Positions 21,801-34,438 of a DNA stretch of 64,000 nucleotides are shown piece by piece (positions within the stretch are counted from its first letter, which is position 1; every line of letters begins with the position of its first letter). Position numbers and translations under genes: made by a program. The notes under the pieces were generated by a model. The model saw only the letters and a program-made list of their open reading frames with translations. It was not told the DNA's origin and searched no databases. The DNA comes from Ophiocordyceps camponoti-saundersi (nom. inval.) (Eukaryota > Ascomycota > Sordariomycetes > Hypocreales > Ophiocordycipitaceae), in assembly GCA_003339415.1 (NCBI GenBank), contig PDHQ01000099.1:1-64000 (forward strand), written 5' to 3'.

Positions 21801-22819
21801 CCGTGAGCGGTTCGCGGGCTGGCAAAGAAGCGAAAGTCAAGCTGCTCTTTCGGACCATGGGTCTGATCGGGCTGGAACCATCTGACGGCGAACGAGCATC
21901 ATCCGACGCCTGCTCTGCTTGTGATGCTTGCGCTTCGGTTGATTGAGTTTGAGATTCTGCTTCCTTTTCCGAAGCGCTTGGATCAGGTTGAGACTCAAGA
22001 GGGGATGGAAGAGGGGCGTTCATTTTATCATCGCTTCCTTGCCGGTTTACTTGAGTGTCGTCTGAACAGGGCATCTCCTCGTTCTCTTCGGAATTCGCGG
22101 GGGATTCTTCTGCGGGCTCTGCTTCATCTTGAGGTTCGGACGGAGCGGCACGATGCGGACTTTTATGAGATGGTATAATCGCCGGTGTGCGGGGATGCGC
22201 TTCGCCGCGCAGCTGTTGCTGGGAGTCTCCTGGCCTCAAGTCATGCTGAGCATCCAAAGAGGCGACCTCTTGGCTGCCAAAGTACCCAGAGTCTTGAATC
22301 AGCGGCAGAGGAATCGACTGCTTTGCCGGGGAAGCCGTTTTCCGAGATAGGAGGAGCCTGGCGGGACTCCGCGGAATCCCGGTCTCTCTTGTCGGACTCG
22401 CGAGAGTCAACGGCTCCTTTGGCTTTGCAGAAAACACGTCGGACAGAGGCTTCCGCTTGTTAATTCTCCATCCGATTATACGGCCATGAGAGCCACTCAC
22501 AACGCGTTCCAGCTCGTTCGGTTTGCGGCCAGTTCTTGGTGTCTTTCCGCGAAGTTTCCCAGGAGTTTTGAAGGTCTCGGCGAGGTTTCTGCACACCAAT
22601 CAGTAAAGGAACGCCATAGTAAAGGAAGTAAAGCTGTCGTTACGTTTCATTCTCGTCAAAGATACCAGCCATATGCTCATTGAGCCAATCCAACTCGTTT
22701 CTCGCAGAGTAGGAGAACTCTTCGACCTCAGAGTTGACGATCTTCCGGGCGAAGGATCGCTCGTCAGCGATCCAGGAGGCGCTGCCAACCTGCGACCGCG
22801 GTCCTCTCATTGCTGCCAT
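18874..22819 (-). CDS. Inner centromere protein (INCENP/Sli15)
   Basis: Three exons on the minus strand, 22819-22644, 22588-19564 and 19506-18874, encode 1277 residues. The second intron (19507-19563) has GTTAGT, a CTAAC branch site and a TAG acceptor. INCENP is the scaffold of the chromosomal passenger complex; its C-terminal IN-box binds and activates Aurora B (Ipl1). The IN-box is clear near the C-terminus: WADSPDLRRALMRQ, IFGPPAPLNMEEVF and FRARTSSANWTG. The N-terminus (EEFSYSARNELDWLNEHMA) matches the fungal Survivin/Borealin-binding start. Between them is a low-complexity region with many SP/TP sites, then a Lys/Glu/Arg-rich single helix or coiled coil (about 640-960). A run of nine Asp precedes the IN-box. 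The start could be 22810 instead. It is divergent from SMC2. Confidence 0.92.
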
Positions 22820-23167
22820 GGCTGCCTGGCTCTTCGCGGCGTCTCGATAGGATGGCCTTTGTCCGTATATGAGATACCATAAGAGCTCCAAGAGAGTGAG
22901 GTTTCAAGGCAAGGAATAAACAGTGACTGGACTTGAAGATGGCTGAGTGAAAGCATTTGTTTTGGTAGCTCCCGATCCGGGTTAGCGCCTTGGTGCGCGT
23001 TGGCGTTCCAGGGGAAGGGGCGGGGAGGCCGTGACGGAGAATTCACGTGACTAATCTGACTTGTCGATAAGCTGCGCATTTGTTTACTTTGACTGGCGCG
23101 TCTCGCCGGACAACCATCGTCGTCATCGTCGTTGTCGTCGCCAGCACAAGCGAGCGCAATCGTCATC
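22820..23167. promoter_or_regulatory. Bidirectional promoter, INCENP and SMC2
   Basis: The 348 bp between the two start codons must drive both mitotic genes. It contains a forkhead-type site (TTGTTTAC, 23080-23087), two E2F/MBF-like GC elements (GTTGGCG near 23000 and CTGGCGCG at 23093-23100), a GC box (GGGGCGGGG near 23020) and a CACGTG at 23044-23049. The motifs are seen; cell-cycle control through them is inferred. Confidence 0.55.
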
Positions 23168-26100
23168 ATGAGGGTGGTGGAAGTCATCATCGACGTATGT
23201 TTCCGAGTCTCGACGACTGCCTTTTGAAAGAGTCGCTAACCTGTTCTCAGGGCTTCAAGTCGTATGCTGTGCGCACCGTCATATCGGGATGGTAGGCCTG
23301 GCGCAAAGCCTATTCTTCCGTCCAAACATGACTGACGAAAGCAGGGATGAAAGCTTCAACTCTATCACCGGCCTCAATGGCAGCGGAAAGTCCAACATTC
23401 TCGACTCTATCTGCTTCGTCCTCGGCATCACCAACATGTCGACTGTGCGAGCGCAAAACCTACAAGTAAGATTCTCTGCGCGCGCGTCAAGGTTTACCTG
23501 GGTCTGACGAGTCGCAGGATCTGATATACAAACGTGGTCAAGCCGGCGTGACGAAAGCCAGCGTGACAATCGTCTTCGACAATCGCGACAAGAAGAAGTC
23601 ACCAATCGGGTTCGAAGAGTATGCGACAATCAGCGTCACTCGCCAGATCGTCCTCGGTGGCACGTCCAAGTACCTCATAAATGGTCATCGAGCGCAGCAG
23701 CAGACTGTCCAGAACCTTTTTCAGTCGGTGCAGTTGAACATCAACAATCCGAATTTCCTCATCATGCAGGGTCGCATCACCAAGGTTCTAAACATGAAGG
23801 CCGTGGAAATCTTGGCCATGATCGAAGAGGCAGCGGGAACTAGAATGTTTGAGGATCGAAGAGACAAGGCTCTTAAGACGATGGCCAAGAAGGAGCTGAA
23901 GCTACAGGAGCTGAGAGAGCTTCTCAAGGACGAAATCGAGCCCAAGCTGGAAAAGCTCCGGACCGAAAAGAGGGCTTTTCTCGACTTCCAACAGACGCAA
24001 AACGATCTCGAGCGCCTGACGAGGCTCGTCGTCGCATACGACTACGTCAGGTGTCAGGAGAAGTTGAAGCAGTCTGCAGCAGACCTTGAGGGCAAGAAGC
24101 AGCGACAGAAAGACCTGGAGAGCTCAGCGACGCGCCTCCGAAGCGAAATCTCCCATCTGGAGGAAGACATTGGAAAGGTGCGAGCCGAACGCGACAAGGA
24201 GCTCAAGAAAGGTGGTAAAGCCCAAGCGTTGGAGGATGCAGTTAAGAAGCATGCCAACGAGCTCGTGCGCCTTGCCACCGTCCTGGATCTCAAGAACACG
24301 AGTCTGGCAGAGGAGACGGAGAAGAAGGCGGCGGTGAAAGAGACAGTATCGGAGCTGGAAGCATTGCTAAAAGTGAAGACGGCCGCTTTCGAGAACGCAC
24401 AATCCACTTACAACGCGGCCAAGGAAGATCTGGCAAAGCAAAGCCAGGACGTCGAGTCAAAGGAAGAACTACTGCAGACGCTACAGACCGGTGTCGCGTC
24501 CAAGAATGGTCAGGAGAACGGCTATCAAGGCCAGCTGCAGGACGCCCGGAATCGCGCCACGACGGCGGCGACGGAACAGGAGCAGGCCAAGATCAAAATC
24601 TCCCATCTTCAGAGCCGACTGAAGGAGGAGGAGCCTCGGGCAAAAAAGGCCAAGGAGCAGAACGCCGGCCTCTTACGCGATCTGGACGGCATGAGGTCAC
24701 AAGCGCAAAGTCTGGAAAGCGAACTGAGGAAGCTCGGCCTCGACAAAGGTCAATGCGAAGAAGACATGTATAAGCATGAATCACTCCTTCAAGAAAAAGT
24801 CCGAGGTCTGCGGGAGGATGCGGATAAGCTCAAGCGTCAAGTCGCCAACATCGACTTCAACTACGCCGACCCAGTCCCTGACTTTGACCGATCCAAGGTC
24901 AAGGGTCTGGTCGCCCAGCTCTTCACTCTCGACGAGAAGCACACTAGAGCAGGTACGGCGCTGGAGATTTGCGCCGGAGGGCGGCTATACAACGTTGTCG
25001 TCGACACGGAGGTGACGGGAACCCAGCTGTTGCAGAAGGGCAAGCTGAGGAAACGGGTGACAATCATTCCGCTCAACAAGATCGCAGCCTTCAAGGCTTC
25101 GGCGCAGACGGTGGCGACGGCGCAGAATATCGCCCCTGGAAAGGTCGACCTCGCCTTGTCTCTGGTCGGATACGACGACCAAGTGTCGGCCGCCATGGAG
25201 TACGTCTTTGGCAACACTCTGGTCTGTGCCGATGCCGAGACGGCCAAGAGAGTCACCTTTGATCCCAGCGTGAGGATGAGAAGCATCACGCTTGAGGGAG
25301 ACGCGTACGATCCTTCCGGCACCTTATCAGGGGGCAGCGCGCCAAACTCAAGCGGCGTCCTCGTCACCCTGCAGAAGCTCAACAGCATCACGAAGCAGCT
25401 GAACGAAACCGAGCAGTCTCTACGGGAAATTCAGATCAAGATTTCTCGAGATAAGTCCAAGCTGGACCAGGCCCGTCGCATCAGGCAAGACCTGGACCTG
25501 AAGACGCACGAGATCACGCTGGCCGAGGACCAAATCAGCAACAACTCATCCTCGTCCATCATTCAAGAGGTAGAGAAGATGAAGGATACCATCATCGAGC
25601 TGCGAGAAAGCATCGAAGCTGCCAAAAAGCGTCAATCCGAAGCAAACGCCGACGTGAAGCAGATCGAAAAAGACATGAAGGAGTTCGACACCAACAAGGA
25701 CGCCAAGCTGGTGCAGCTGGAGAAGTCGCTCAACAAGGTCCGGGCGAAGCTCGACAAGGATTCGGCCGCCGTCAAGACACTTCAGAAGGAGCTTCAAGGC
25801 GCGCAACTCGACGTGGAGCAGGTCGGGGCCGACCTCTCGGCGGCGCGGGATCAGCTTCAGGAGGCAGAGGTCGGCATCAGGGCACAGCAGCGGGACGTGG
25901 AGAGCCTGGCGAAGCAACAGGCAGAAGTCAACGAGACGCACGCATCGGTCGAGGCTCAACTGGACGAGGAGCGAGCCAAGCTACACCTCTTCGACGACGA
26001 ACTCCGAGCGCTGGACGATGCGATCCGGTCCAAGAACGCCCGCATAGCCGAGGACGGGCTGGAAAGGCAGAAGCTGGGCCATCAGATGGAACGCTTCCAC

Positions 26101-26942
26101 AAGGAGCAGCAGGCGGCGGCGGAAAACGTCAGCCGACTGGAGTCCGAACACGAATGGATAGAGGACGAGAAGGAAAAGTTCGGTAGGGCCTCGCCAGCCT
26201 ACGACTTTCAGCGCCAGGACATAGGCGAGTGCAAAGCTACGCTGCGGAACTTGACGGAACGCTTCCAGGGAATGAGGAAGAAGATCAACCCCAAAGTTAT
26301 GAACATGATTGACAGCGTCGAGAAGAAGGAGGTATCGCTAAAGCACATGGTCAAGACGGTCATCCGAGACAAGCGCAAGATCGAGGAGACCATCGTCAGT
26401 CTCGACGACTACAAGAAGAAGGCTCTCCACAAGACGTGGGAAAAGGTCAACGGAGACTTTGGCAACATCTTCTCTGAACTTCTCCCCGGAGGCAGCTTCG
26501 CTAAACTCGACCCTCCCGAGGGCAAGACCATTAGCGACGGTCTCGAGGTCAAGGTCTGTCTGGGCAAGGTCTGGAAGCAGAGTCTGACGGAGCTGAGCGG
26601 TGGACAAAGGTAAAGAAGAAGAAGAAGGAGAAGGAGAGGAAGAACTAAACGGACACACGCACTCACACCTCATACAGATCCCTCGTTGCCCTCTCGCTCA
26701 TCATGGCGTTGTTGCAATTCAAGCCGGCACCCATGTACATCCTCGACGAAGTCGACGCCGCCCTGGACCTTTCCCACACGCAAAACATCGGCCGACTGAT
26801 CAAGACGCGCTTCAAGGGCTCGCAGTTTATCGTCGTCAGCCTCAAGGACGGCATGTTCCAGAACGCGAACCGCATCTTCCGCACGCGATTCAGCGAGGGA
26901 ACCAGCATGGTCCAGGCCCTAACACCGGCGGACCTGAAGTAG
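23168..26942 (+). CDS. SMC2: Condensin ATPase subunit SMC2
   Basis: Five exons: 23168-23194, 23251-23291, 23345-23465, 23518-26609 and 26678-26942. The product is 1181 residues, the normal SMC2 length. Walker A is GLNGSGKSN (about 32-40), the ABC signature LSGGQR is at 1089-1094 and Walker B is [11 protein letters not shown] near 1114. Two long coiled coils flank a hinge at about 500-660. The N-terminus [15 protein letters not shown] and the [19 protein letters not shown] block identify SMC2 rather than SMC1, 3 or 4. It pairs with SMC4 in condensin and compacts mitotic chromosomes. Introns cluster at both ends and the last one splits LSGGQ from the following Arg. It is divergent from INCENP. 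Confidence 0.97.
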
Positions 26943-27097
26943 GTATGATTTGATGACACGCATGCACGGGTGAGGAGCGAGATTGGGGGAGGGGGGGCCA
27001 TGTTCGGAGTTGCCGGGTCAAAAGTTTCCTGCTACGGCTTGATGTCCTGTGAAATGTTTGCTTTTTTGTACGTTACGGGTTGCTTGTGTCGTTGATA

Positions 27098-28600
27098 TCA
27101 CGGTGCCGTCTTTTGCTTGTTGTCCTCGGCCTGTTCTACAGGTTCGATCCATTGATAGAAGTGTGAGCCCCGTTGCTGCGGTTCGACCTCCATGCCCACT
27201 TCGAGAACCGACTGAAGTTGCTCGGCCTTTTCGGACTCGGGAAACAGCGGACAGAGTTGCATGCCGAGACAGCCCATCTTGGGCGCGCCGGCATCGACCT
27301 CGCGGTATTTCCGGATGGCGCGGTCCGGCTCGACCTTGTGACGGATGCCGGTTGCAGGGTCGACGTTGGGCAGTTTGCAACGTACGGTGCGGCAGGAGAC
27401 GTCAAAGACGCTGGACAAACTGGCCCCCTGACGTCCCTTGAAGCGGACCGATTTCCAGTCATCCTCGTCGTAGGCTTCCGCCCCAGAGACTGCGGGAGAG
27501 AAAAGAAGAGGTTAGGAGAAACCAAAGACATGATAAGAAGGGGTGGCGTACTGATGATGTTGCCTCTGAATCTCTGCGCGTCCAGGCGCTGAATGGATTC
27601 GTCCTTTTGAATTTTCGTCTCCAGGTCACGAATGCTGTTGAGGTTCAACAGGTGTAAAGGGTACTGAGCGAATCATCATCAGCGGGTTACTGAGGGAGCT
27701 TGCGAGTACAGCGTTGGACTTAAGACAACGTACCGCGTCGTGGAAGTCGATGATGGGCTGATATCCCAGCTCGTCTTTGGGCGGCGCGCAACGAAAGACC
27801 TCTCTCTGCTTGGTGGGATCCATGCGGAAGATGGCCAGACGGTGCTTCACGCCGAGATAGCGAGCGAGCTCGACAGGCAACTCCCGCTCCATGTTCAGAG
27901 CATGCGGCGTATCTTTCCAGATCTTGACGGCAGCGTGCTCATATCCCAGGGCGGTAATATCTGTGGTGGACGGGAAATCAAGAGGCAGCAGAAACTCCTT
28001 TTCTGGAAAGGCACGCAAGCCACGGCTCAGCTTGGCTATCAGCAGCTGTACCAACCGTCTCAAGCGGCCGCCATCAGACCAAGGGAATCGAACGAGGAGG
28101 AAAGATTCCTTCACCGGCCCAAGCTGTCTGCTCTTCTTGGTCGAGTCGGGAAGCCAGACGTCAACCTTGACATTGGCCATCAGCGGCATCTGTCTCAACG
28201 TCAAAACTTCCCAGGCTCCATCGGCGTCTCCTGCCGTTGCCGGCTTCCACTGCGCCAGGGCGAAGATGCGGTCATGCTCCAGGCCGGTGGGAATCACCGT
28301 CGCCCGCTGGAGCTCAACGCCGCGACATGACTTGATGGGGTAGATGAATAGGCTCTGTATCGTAGCCGGTTGGTCGGCTTTTGGCTTGTGGTCGGCTGAA
28401 TACTGCGTCCTCAGGTTGGTCTTGTGAGGGCGTATGCCAAGCTTGCTGTGTGTCTGACGCAGGACGTCGCTCCGCTCGACGGGGATTGGGGGAAAGATGA
28501 TGAAGATGGGGAGGACGAAGACGACGAGGGTTACGACCAGGGCGAAGACGGCGCCTGGAGACGATACCAACTGCGCCAGAGCTCCCCTGTCAACGTCCAT
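27098..28600 (-). CDS. Membrane-anchored MOSC (mARC-type) molybdenum enzyme
   Basis: Three exons on the minus strand, 28600-27734, 27663-27552 and 27489-27098, encode 456 residues. The N-terminus has one hydrophobic anchor (about 15-38) followed by Pro-rich sequence. The MOSC N-terminal barrel begins at about residue 80 (IQSLFIYPIKSCRGVEL, GLEHDRIFAL). The MOSC domain follows (NSIRDLE, ISGAEAYDEDDW, VRCKLPNVDPATG). Cys364 in VRCKLP corresponds to the Mo-ligand Cys of mitochondrial amidoxime-reducing components, and VDPATG matches the family's VDP.TG motif. mARC enzymes reduce N-hydroxylated compounds with cytochrome b5 and its reductase. The substrate here is unknown; the membrane (outer mitochondrial or ER) is inferred. 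Confidence 0.85.
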
Positions 28601-31600
28601 CTGGCCTAAGGAGGAGGATGAATCGTGTCCTTGTACGACGTCCAGGGATGGGGCCTTGAAACGGGGTTTGGCGGTGATGGCCGGGAGGAGCGGAAAGTCT
28701 GTTAGTTTGGCGTGAAGCTCCTTCCCCTCTTCTTAGTGCCCTGGCCCCTTAGCAATGAAGAGATGGATGTGCGAGATAAGATGAACCCTTGCAATAAAGC
28801 CGTCGCAAAACTGCCTTGACTTGAAGCTGGATCAACGATACAGATGAAGCGAGAGATAAAGAGATACACGGAAGAAGGTCATGTCGTCGTGGGTTTGGTT
28901 GACCGGCCAGGGATTGAAACGGGCTATAGGGTAGCGCGCTCGGTACTCGGCTACGACCTTGGCCTGCATATCCCCTACCCAAAGCCCTATGAATGACGGG
29001 CTCCGGCTATGCGGCAAAGGAGTTAGGCTGAGGGAGACTAAGGCTAGAGTTAAATAGCTGATGACCAATTAAGATGACTTGCATCGATTGGGCGTCTGGA
29101 AGCGGCAGCATTAGACGAACCGGAGGCTGAAAGGGGGCTGGAGCCGCCCCTTTTATTTTGTGTTTTTCCTTTTTGAACGACGACGGGCGAGAGTTGTTGA
29201 TGCCTCTAGTTGATGGGTGGGTTTATGTTAGTTGAGACGGGGATTGTTGTTGTCTTTTTGAAGCGTCTTTGTTTTGATGATGTAGTGAAGACGACGACGA
29301 CGATGATGGTGATGATGATGACGATGATAACGATCTATGCTTACATAGGTATGTGAGTATGTGAACGAGCATCACGAGCTTGCGTCTGACTTGATCATCA
29401 TCACCGCCCAGTGTCAGTCAGTCAGTCTGTCTAAACTCGCTCTATCTACACTTGCTCAAGTTGGCCCCCTTTCCATTGTTGACATCTGCCGTGTGTTCGC
29501 GTTCAAACACGACCATACAATATACATACACACCTACGCCTCTTGACATACATATCCGTACATACATATCTCTAACACGCAATATTGCATTCGCTTCCAA
29601 CTAAATATCCTTGCTCCCCATGCCGCTGTGCTCATGCCCAAAACGCCCTTTATCAACATGACGTCCGCGGATGTATGTAGACGCGGCCGTTTAAAATCCC
29701 CGCCAGGTAGTAAAAAGGAGCTGGGGATCGAAAAAAAAACAGTCAAGGAGCTGTCAAGTAGGCAAATATGCATATATATGTATATGGCTTACGCGAGGAA
29801 CAGCTGTACAAAACACTACGCATGTATAAGATATGATGGAGGTTTACAAGGCAGTGATGGATATATGTTATGTATGCGTGCCGTTTCATGACATCCAGCC
29901 TCCTCCTGACTGGATCAAAAGTAACAACCCCATGTTTGGCCAGTATCAAAGTCTACACTGGTCATAGTAAACAAATACGAGTTCTCACAAAGACAGTTGA
30001 AGATAGCAAAAGAATAGAAGACAGCAGACATGATGCTCGGAAGCTGAATAGACAGCAACGTGGTATCATGTGAATGCCGAACTCACGTACATACATACAC
30101 ACATATGTATATATACACGCATAAATGCAGTTCAGCAGGTCAGCGGCCTGACAGCCCGGCTACCTATACATCATCAATCTCATCGGTGCGGGCTGGTCTG
30201 GTGCCTGACGACAAAGTGCATGTATGTACTACATGTACAATGCACGGCCGTCTTCCGCGGCGCCGCAACCATGTGAGCGGCCGGGGTGGGTTTCTATCGG
30301 CGTCCCGCAAGCCTCAACATGGGTACTGTGCGGTTGTCTCAACCTCCTATCCCCGGTCAAGGGAAGTCTCTGGATTCGGCAGGTCTGTGGAGTTTTTGTT
30401 CAACGTATCATACATGATGCCGTATCGAATACATACAAGGGGGTGGAATCACACATCAAACATCGGAAAAATATGGATATTAAAACATCAAGCGTTGATT
30501 TCTTTCTGTCCTAACCTCATCTCCTTTTCCCCCCAGCTCAGCTGCCCTCTCATGATGGACTCCCAAGCGAGTGACTCGTCGATAACCCCAAGGAGCTGAT
30601 TCGGGACTTTATATCATCGCCAAATTCCCTTCTACTCTCTACCCGTCTTCCATGGTTCACGCCAAGCCTAATAAACAGCTAACGACCGAATCGGACCCGA
30701 GAAAAACAAGCACCTCTCTGTTCTGACTCGGTCCTCCCGCTGATCCGTGGCACCGTTCGTCAAGATTCAAGTCATCAACTCCAAACACTCATCTAACATC
30801 GATATTCAGACCTGAAAAACTCCATCAATGAACTGTCCTGCGTCCCTTCTGGATCTCAGCCGTTGCCAGTTTCAACTTCGACGCTGGGCAAACTATTCAT
30901 AGGTTACAAGCTGTAAGTTGTCATACTCTCTCTACATACCTACATACCTGCATACATACATACATGCTCCGAAGTGCCCATGTATGTAGTTCTTCGGCAT
31001 ACATCTCCCTTCCTCCGATGCTGTTGTCCAAATAGGCCTGTCGACAGACTTGACAACCCGGACGATGAGCACCAATAACAGCCCGTCACAGAAAGAAAAA
31101 GGAAAAAAAAAAAACCTCCATCCTTATAGACCCCCCCCCGTCAATGCCCGTCCCCTTGCTTGTGTGACCCTGCGTCTTCGTCAAGGGTGAAAATCTTACT
31201 GATGCCCAAACACCTCTAGACCGCGGCAGAGAAGCCGAGCAGTCTCTTCATCGACGCCACATCAAACCCTCAGTAATTGCTACCCATCGTCTTTCATCCT
31301 GTGCCTTCGTTGGTCTCTATCCCCCGGTGACTCCCCCCCCTCCCCCTTTCCAACTAGCCGAAAGAAACAACCCCCTAAAGGTAACAAAGGGGGGAGGCAA
31401 GGCAAAATCGACACTCCTTTGACAACAACAAGTCGTTACCACCTACTCAGCTGCCACTGGAAAAAACCTGCCAATCGAAGACCACCGTCATATCTGGATG
31501 CTCCTCCAGAATCTTCCTCCTCCTCCACCCTCCTCCCTCCCCCTTCTCTCCTCCCCCCCCTCTCCTTGCGATAGTGGCCAGTCGCAAAGGACTTATTCAC

Positions 31601-31851
31601 ATCTATCCCACCCCGTCATCGCCGTAAGCAACCTCTGTCATTGGCCCGAGGGAATTTCTGTTTTTCCCTTCGGTCGAGCATTGCGAGAGGCTCGGCAAAA
31701 GTCTGCAGCTTAATCCGAAACATCTCATCAGCGGCACGACAGGGCCACCAGTAGCTGTTGGGCTGCATCATCGCATATCCCTTCCCTTTCCCACCCCCTT
31801 CTTTGATCCTCTGACCGTCTATTCTCCGTGCTGTATGTTGTCCGTGTCGGA
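28601..31851. other. Long gene-free region upstream of the Zn2Cys6 gene
   Basis: About 3.2 kb with no supported gene. It contains a GAC/GAT repeat tract (about 29288-29335), TACATACATAC-type tracts (about 29545-29570, 30085-30115 and 30950-30966), A/T-rich stretches and C-rich runs near 31130 and 31340. It separates two divergent genes, so it should hold both promoters, a long 5' leader or an unannotated non-coding transcript. Confidence 0.5.
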
Positions 31852-34146
31852 ATGGACGGCCACTTCGCCTCGGCACCACCCCAGGAGTCGGGCTCGTCTG
31901 TAGGTATGGGCTTCTCCGTGCCTGGTATGCGTGGTGATGCCACTGCCGCTTTTCACCGGTCTGTATTCGTCAGTGACCCCAGGAATTCGAATGGTCGCAG
32001 GAAGCTGGTGTCCGCTTTCGAGAACGGCACGGACATGGTCAAGTATCGCAGAACAAGGTCTGGCTGCTTCACCTGCAGGGGCAGGCGTGTCAAGGTCAGT
32101 GGTAGTCGAGGCAGGGGTTTTATCTCCCCCTCCCCCCTGGAGAGCTGCTGCTAACTCGCCTCCCCCATATTTAGTGCGACGAGACACATCCCGTATGCGA
32201 GCGTAAGATGGCTACAGCTCTCCAAGCCCCCTCTGCCCCCCTTTCCCCTCCCCCCCCCCTGGTCTCCCGTTAACTCATACCAGGGTGTAAGAAGGGCAAC
32301 CGCAGCTGCGTCTACCCCGACCCTCCAACCTTAAAGGGGCCTTTGAACCAGAAAAAGACCAAGGATGCAGTTGTTGTAGCCCATCAGTTCCCTCACAACA
32401 CTTCCGTGACAGACGAGGTCGAGCCAGAGACAAGACTACAAGGCCATCAGTTTGAGGAAGAGCCTCCAGACAAAGACCTACTTTCGAAGGCATCGGTGAC
32501 ATGCTCCAACGGAACAACGCTCACTGCTAGCCGTGAAAAGCCAGAGACGACGAGGAAGCTGCCAACTATGGCTGCAAGGGCCGTGAAAACCAAAACCGTC
32601 CTTCTTCGACCTGAGTGGGCGCATCTGCCTCTAGACTTTCAACACCATCTCGCCTACTTCGTCAGCAACATCACAAATCATCACTACAGCATAGCAAACG
32701 ACGGAGATGACTTCTTCAGTATCATCCTGCCCAGCATGGCAGTCCAGCACGATCCCCTGCTCCACGCCGTAGTGGGCTTCTCTGCTTACCATGCCACGTT
32801 ACAAAAGCCGGATGGACAGCTGCAGGACTTCTTGAGATACTACAATGGGGGTGTGACTCGCCTGCTCGAGTGTCTACAACGCAAAGAAGCCAACAACGTG
32901 CCCGTGTTAGTCACAATTCTGCAGTTGGCTACGATGGAGGTGAGCCCCCCCCCCCTTCCCTTTTCTTGTTGGCGTTGAGCTGAGATACACCGTACGTAAC
33001 AACACCCGTCTTAACTGCTACCAGGAGTTTCTAGGCGACTGGGTCAACTTGATGAGGCATCAAAAGGCCGCTCTCGAAATCATTACGCACATATTCGAGC
33101 CGGCCACTGTCATGGATACGGCCGTGGGGAGGATGTGTCTCAACTGGTACAGTCGATATGACAACTACGTTGCCATCATGGGTGGTTTCCCTACCGGCTT
33201 GTCTCGAGAATGGTTCCAAGTTACCACCAAGTATTGCCAGTCTCAAGCTGAGAAGCAACCGGACGATCTGCGTTGGAAGATAGACCACCGTTCGGCTCGC
33301 CTGAGGCTCATCACTTTCGACATGTCGATGCTCTACGCTCAAGGGAGTCGCGGACAACTACCCCCTGAAGCCTTTACCCGAGAGCACACGAGATTGACGC
33401 AGGAACTGCACCAGTGGAAGAGCAGCTGGTATCAGTCCCTGTTAGACCCGACTTACCTTGTCACGGACCTCTCGTACCGAAAGGAACCCAGCCCAGACGA
33501 CATCGTCGATGCCTACAAATTTGGAACCCTCTTCTATCCGCCGCTTTTCACCACCACGCTCATCACCGCCGAATGGCACTCCATAGTCATCATGCATCTG
33601 TCCCAGGCAGCAAAGACGCCACCTCCTCCCCTGCTCGCCGAGGTCAGGGAACACGCCTACGCGGCCTGTCAGTACTTCGAGGCCGTCGAGCGCTGGCCGG
33701 ATCGTCCGCTCGGGGCCCTGGTCTCGCTGCAGCCGTGCATCTCCATCGCCGCCCTCTTCCTCCCGCACGACGGGAAGCATCAGATGTGGCTCCGTCGCAA
33801 ATTCGCCCTGCTCGATACTCTGGGGTGCGTTCTTGTTTCTCCTGATGAGTCGTCAAAACGTCGTTTCCGACTGACTGTCGGCCTCAGTTTCATCCACCCA
33901 ACCACCCGTCGCCTGAAAATGGCTCGCCTGTTTCGCGATCCCTCCTGCTCGCGCTGGTGGCTCCCCAACGACGAGGGCTTGACACCTGTGCTGCAAAGCA
34001 TTCGCGCCTTTGCTGACGAACGGAATGCCGCTGCCGTTGATGATCAACTGGATAACATTCGTGAAGTGAGGCATCTGTTTGTCAAGTTGAGCCTGGCAGA
34101 GGACGAGGAGGAGGCCAGGACCAAGAGCGACCTGGCTCGACGATGA
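31852..34146 (+). CDS. Zn2Cys6 fungal transcription factor
   Basis: Five exons: 31852-32094, 32175-32202, 32284-32939, 33025-33824 and 33888-34146, giving 661 residues. The zinc cluster is C72-x2-C75-x6-C82-x6-C89-x2-C92-x6-C99 (GCFTCRGRRVK, CDETHPVCER, CKKGNRSCVYP) and is built from three exons, one only 28 nt long. A basic YRRTR segment precedes it. The region after about residue 190 is helical and matches the fungal-specific activation/middle domain seen in regulators with a YRRTR-x-GC start. Target genes and inducer cannot be read from the sequence, and no biosynthetic cluster lies beside it. The start at 31852 is the first in-frame ATG; an alternative is downstream at MGFSVPG. Confidence 0.88.
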
Positions 34147-34438
34147 ACACCGACGAATGAATTGTCGACAAAAGCAGCTCAGCCTCTAGCCTCGCTGTAG
34201 TATCTAGCAGTCGCGGGTGAACAGATTGGATTGACCGCGTATCACGCCAGAAGGAGGGACCCCTGTTGGCAATGTATGAATGACTCCTTTTCATTACGCT
34301 ATCGAGTTTGAAGCTGTGTGCGTGCTGGACGCTTCGGCTTCGATTAATGCTGTGGTTGTCCTATCGACTTCCATCGGGTTCATCAATGGTGACGTTGCTC
34401 CGAGGGGGTTAATGGTACAATGGTCAAAACTAGCTGAT

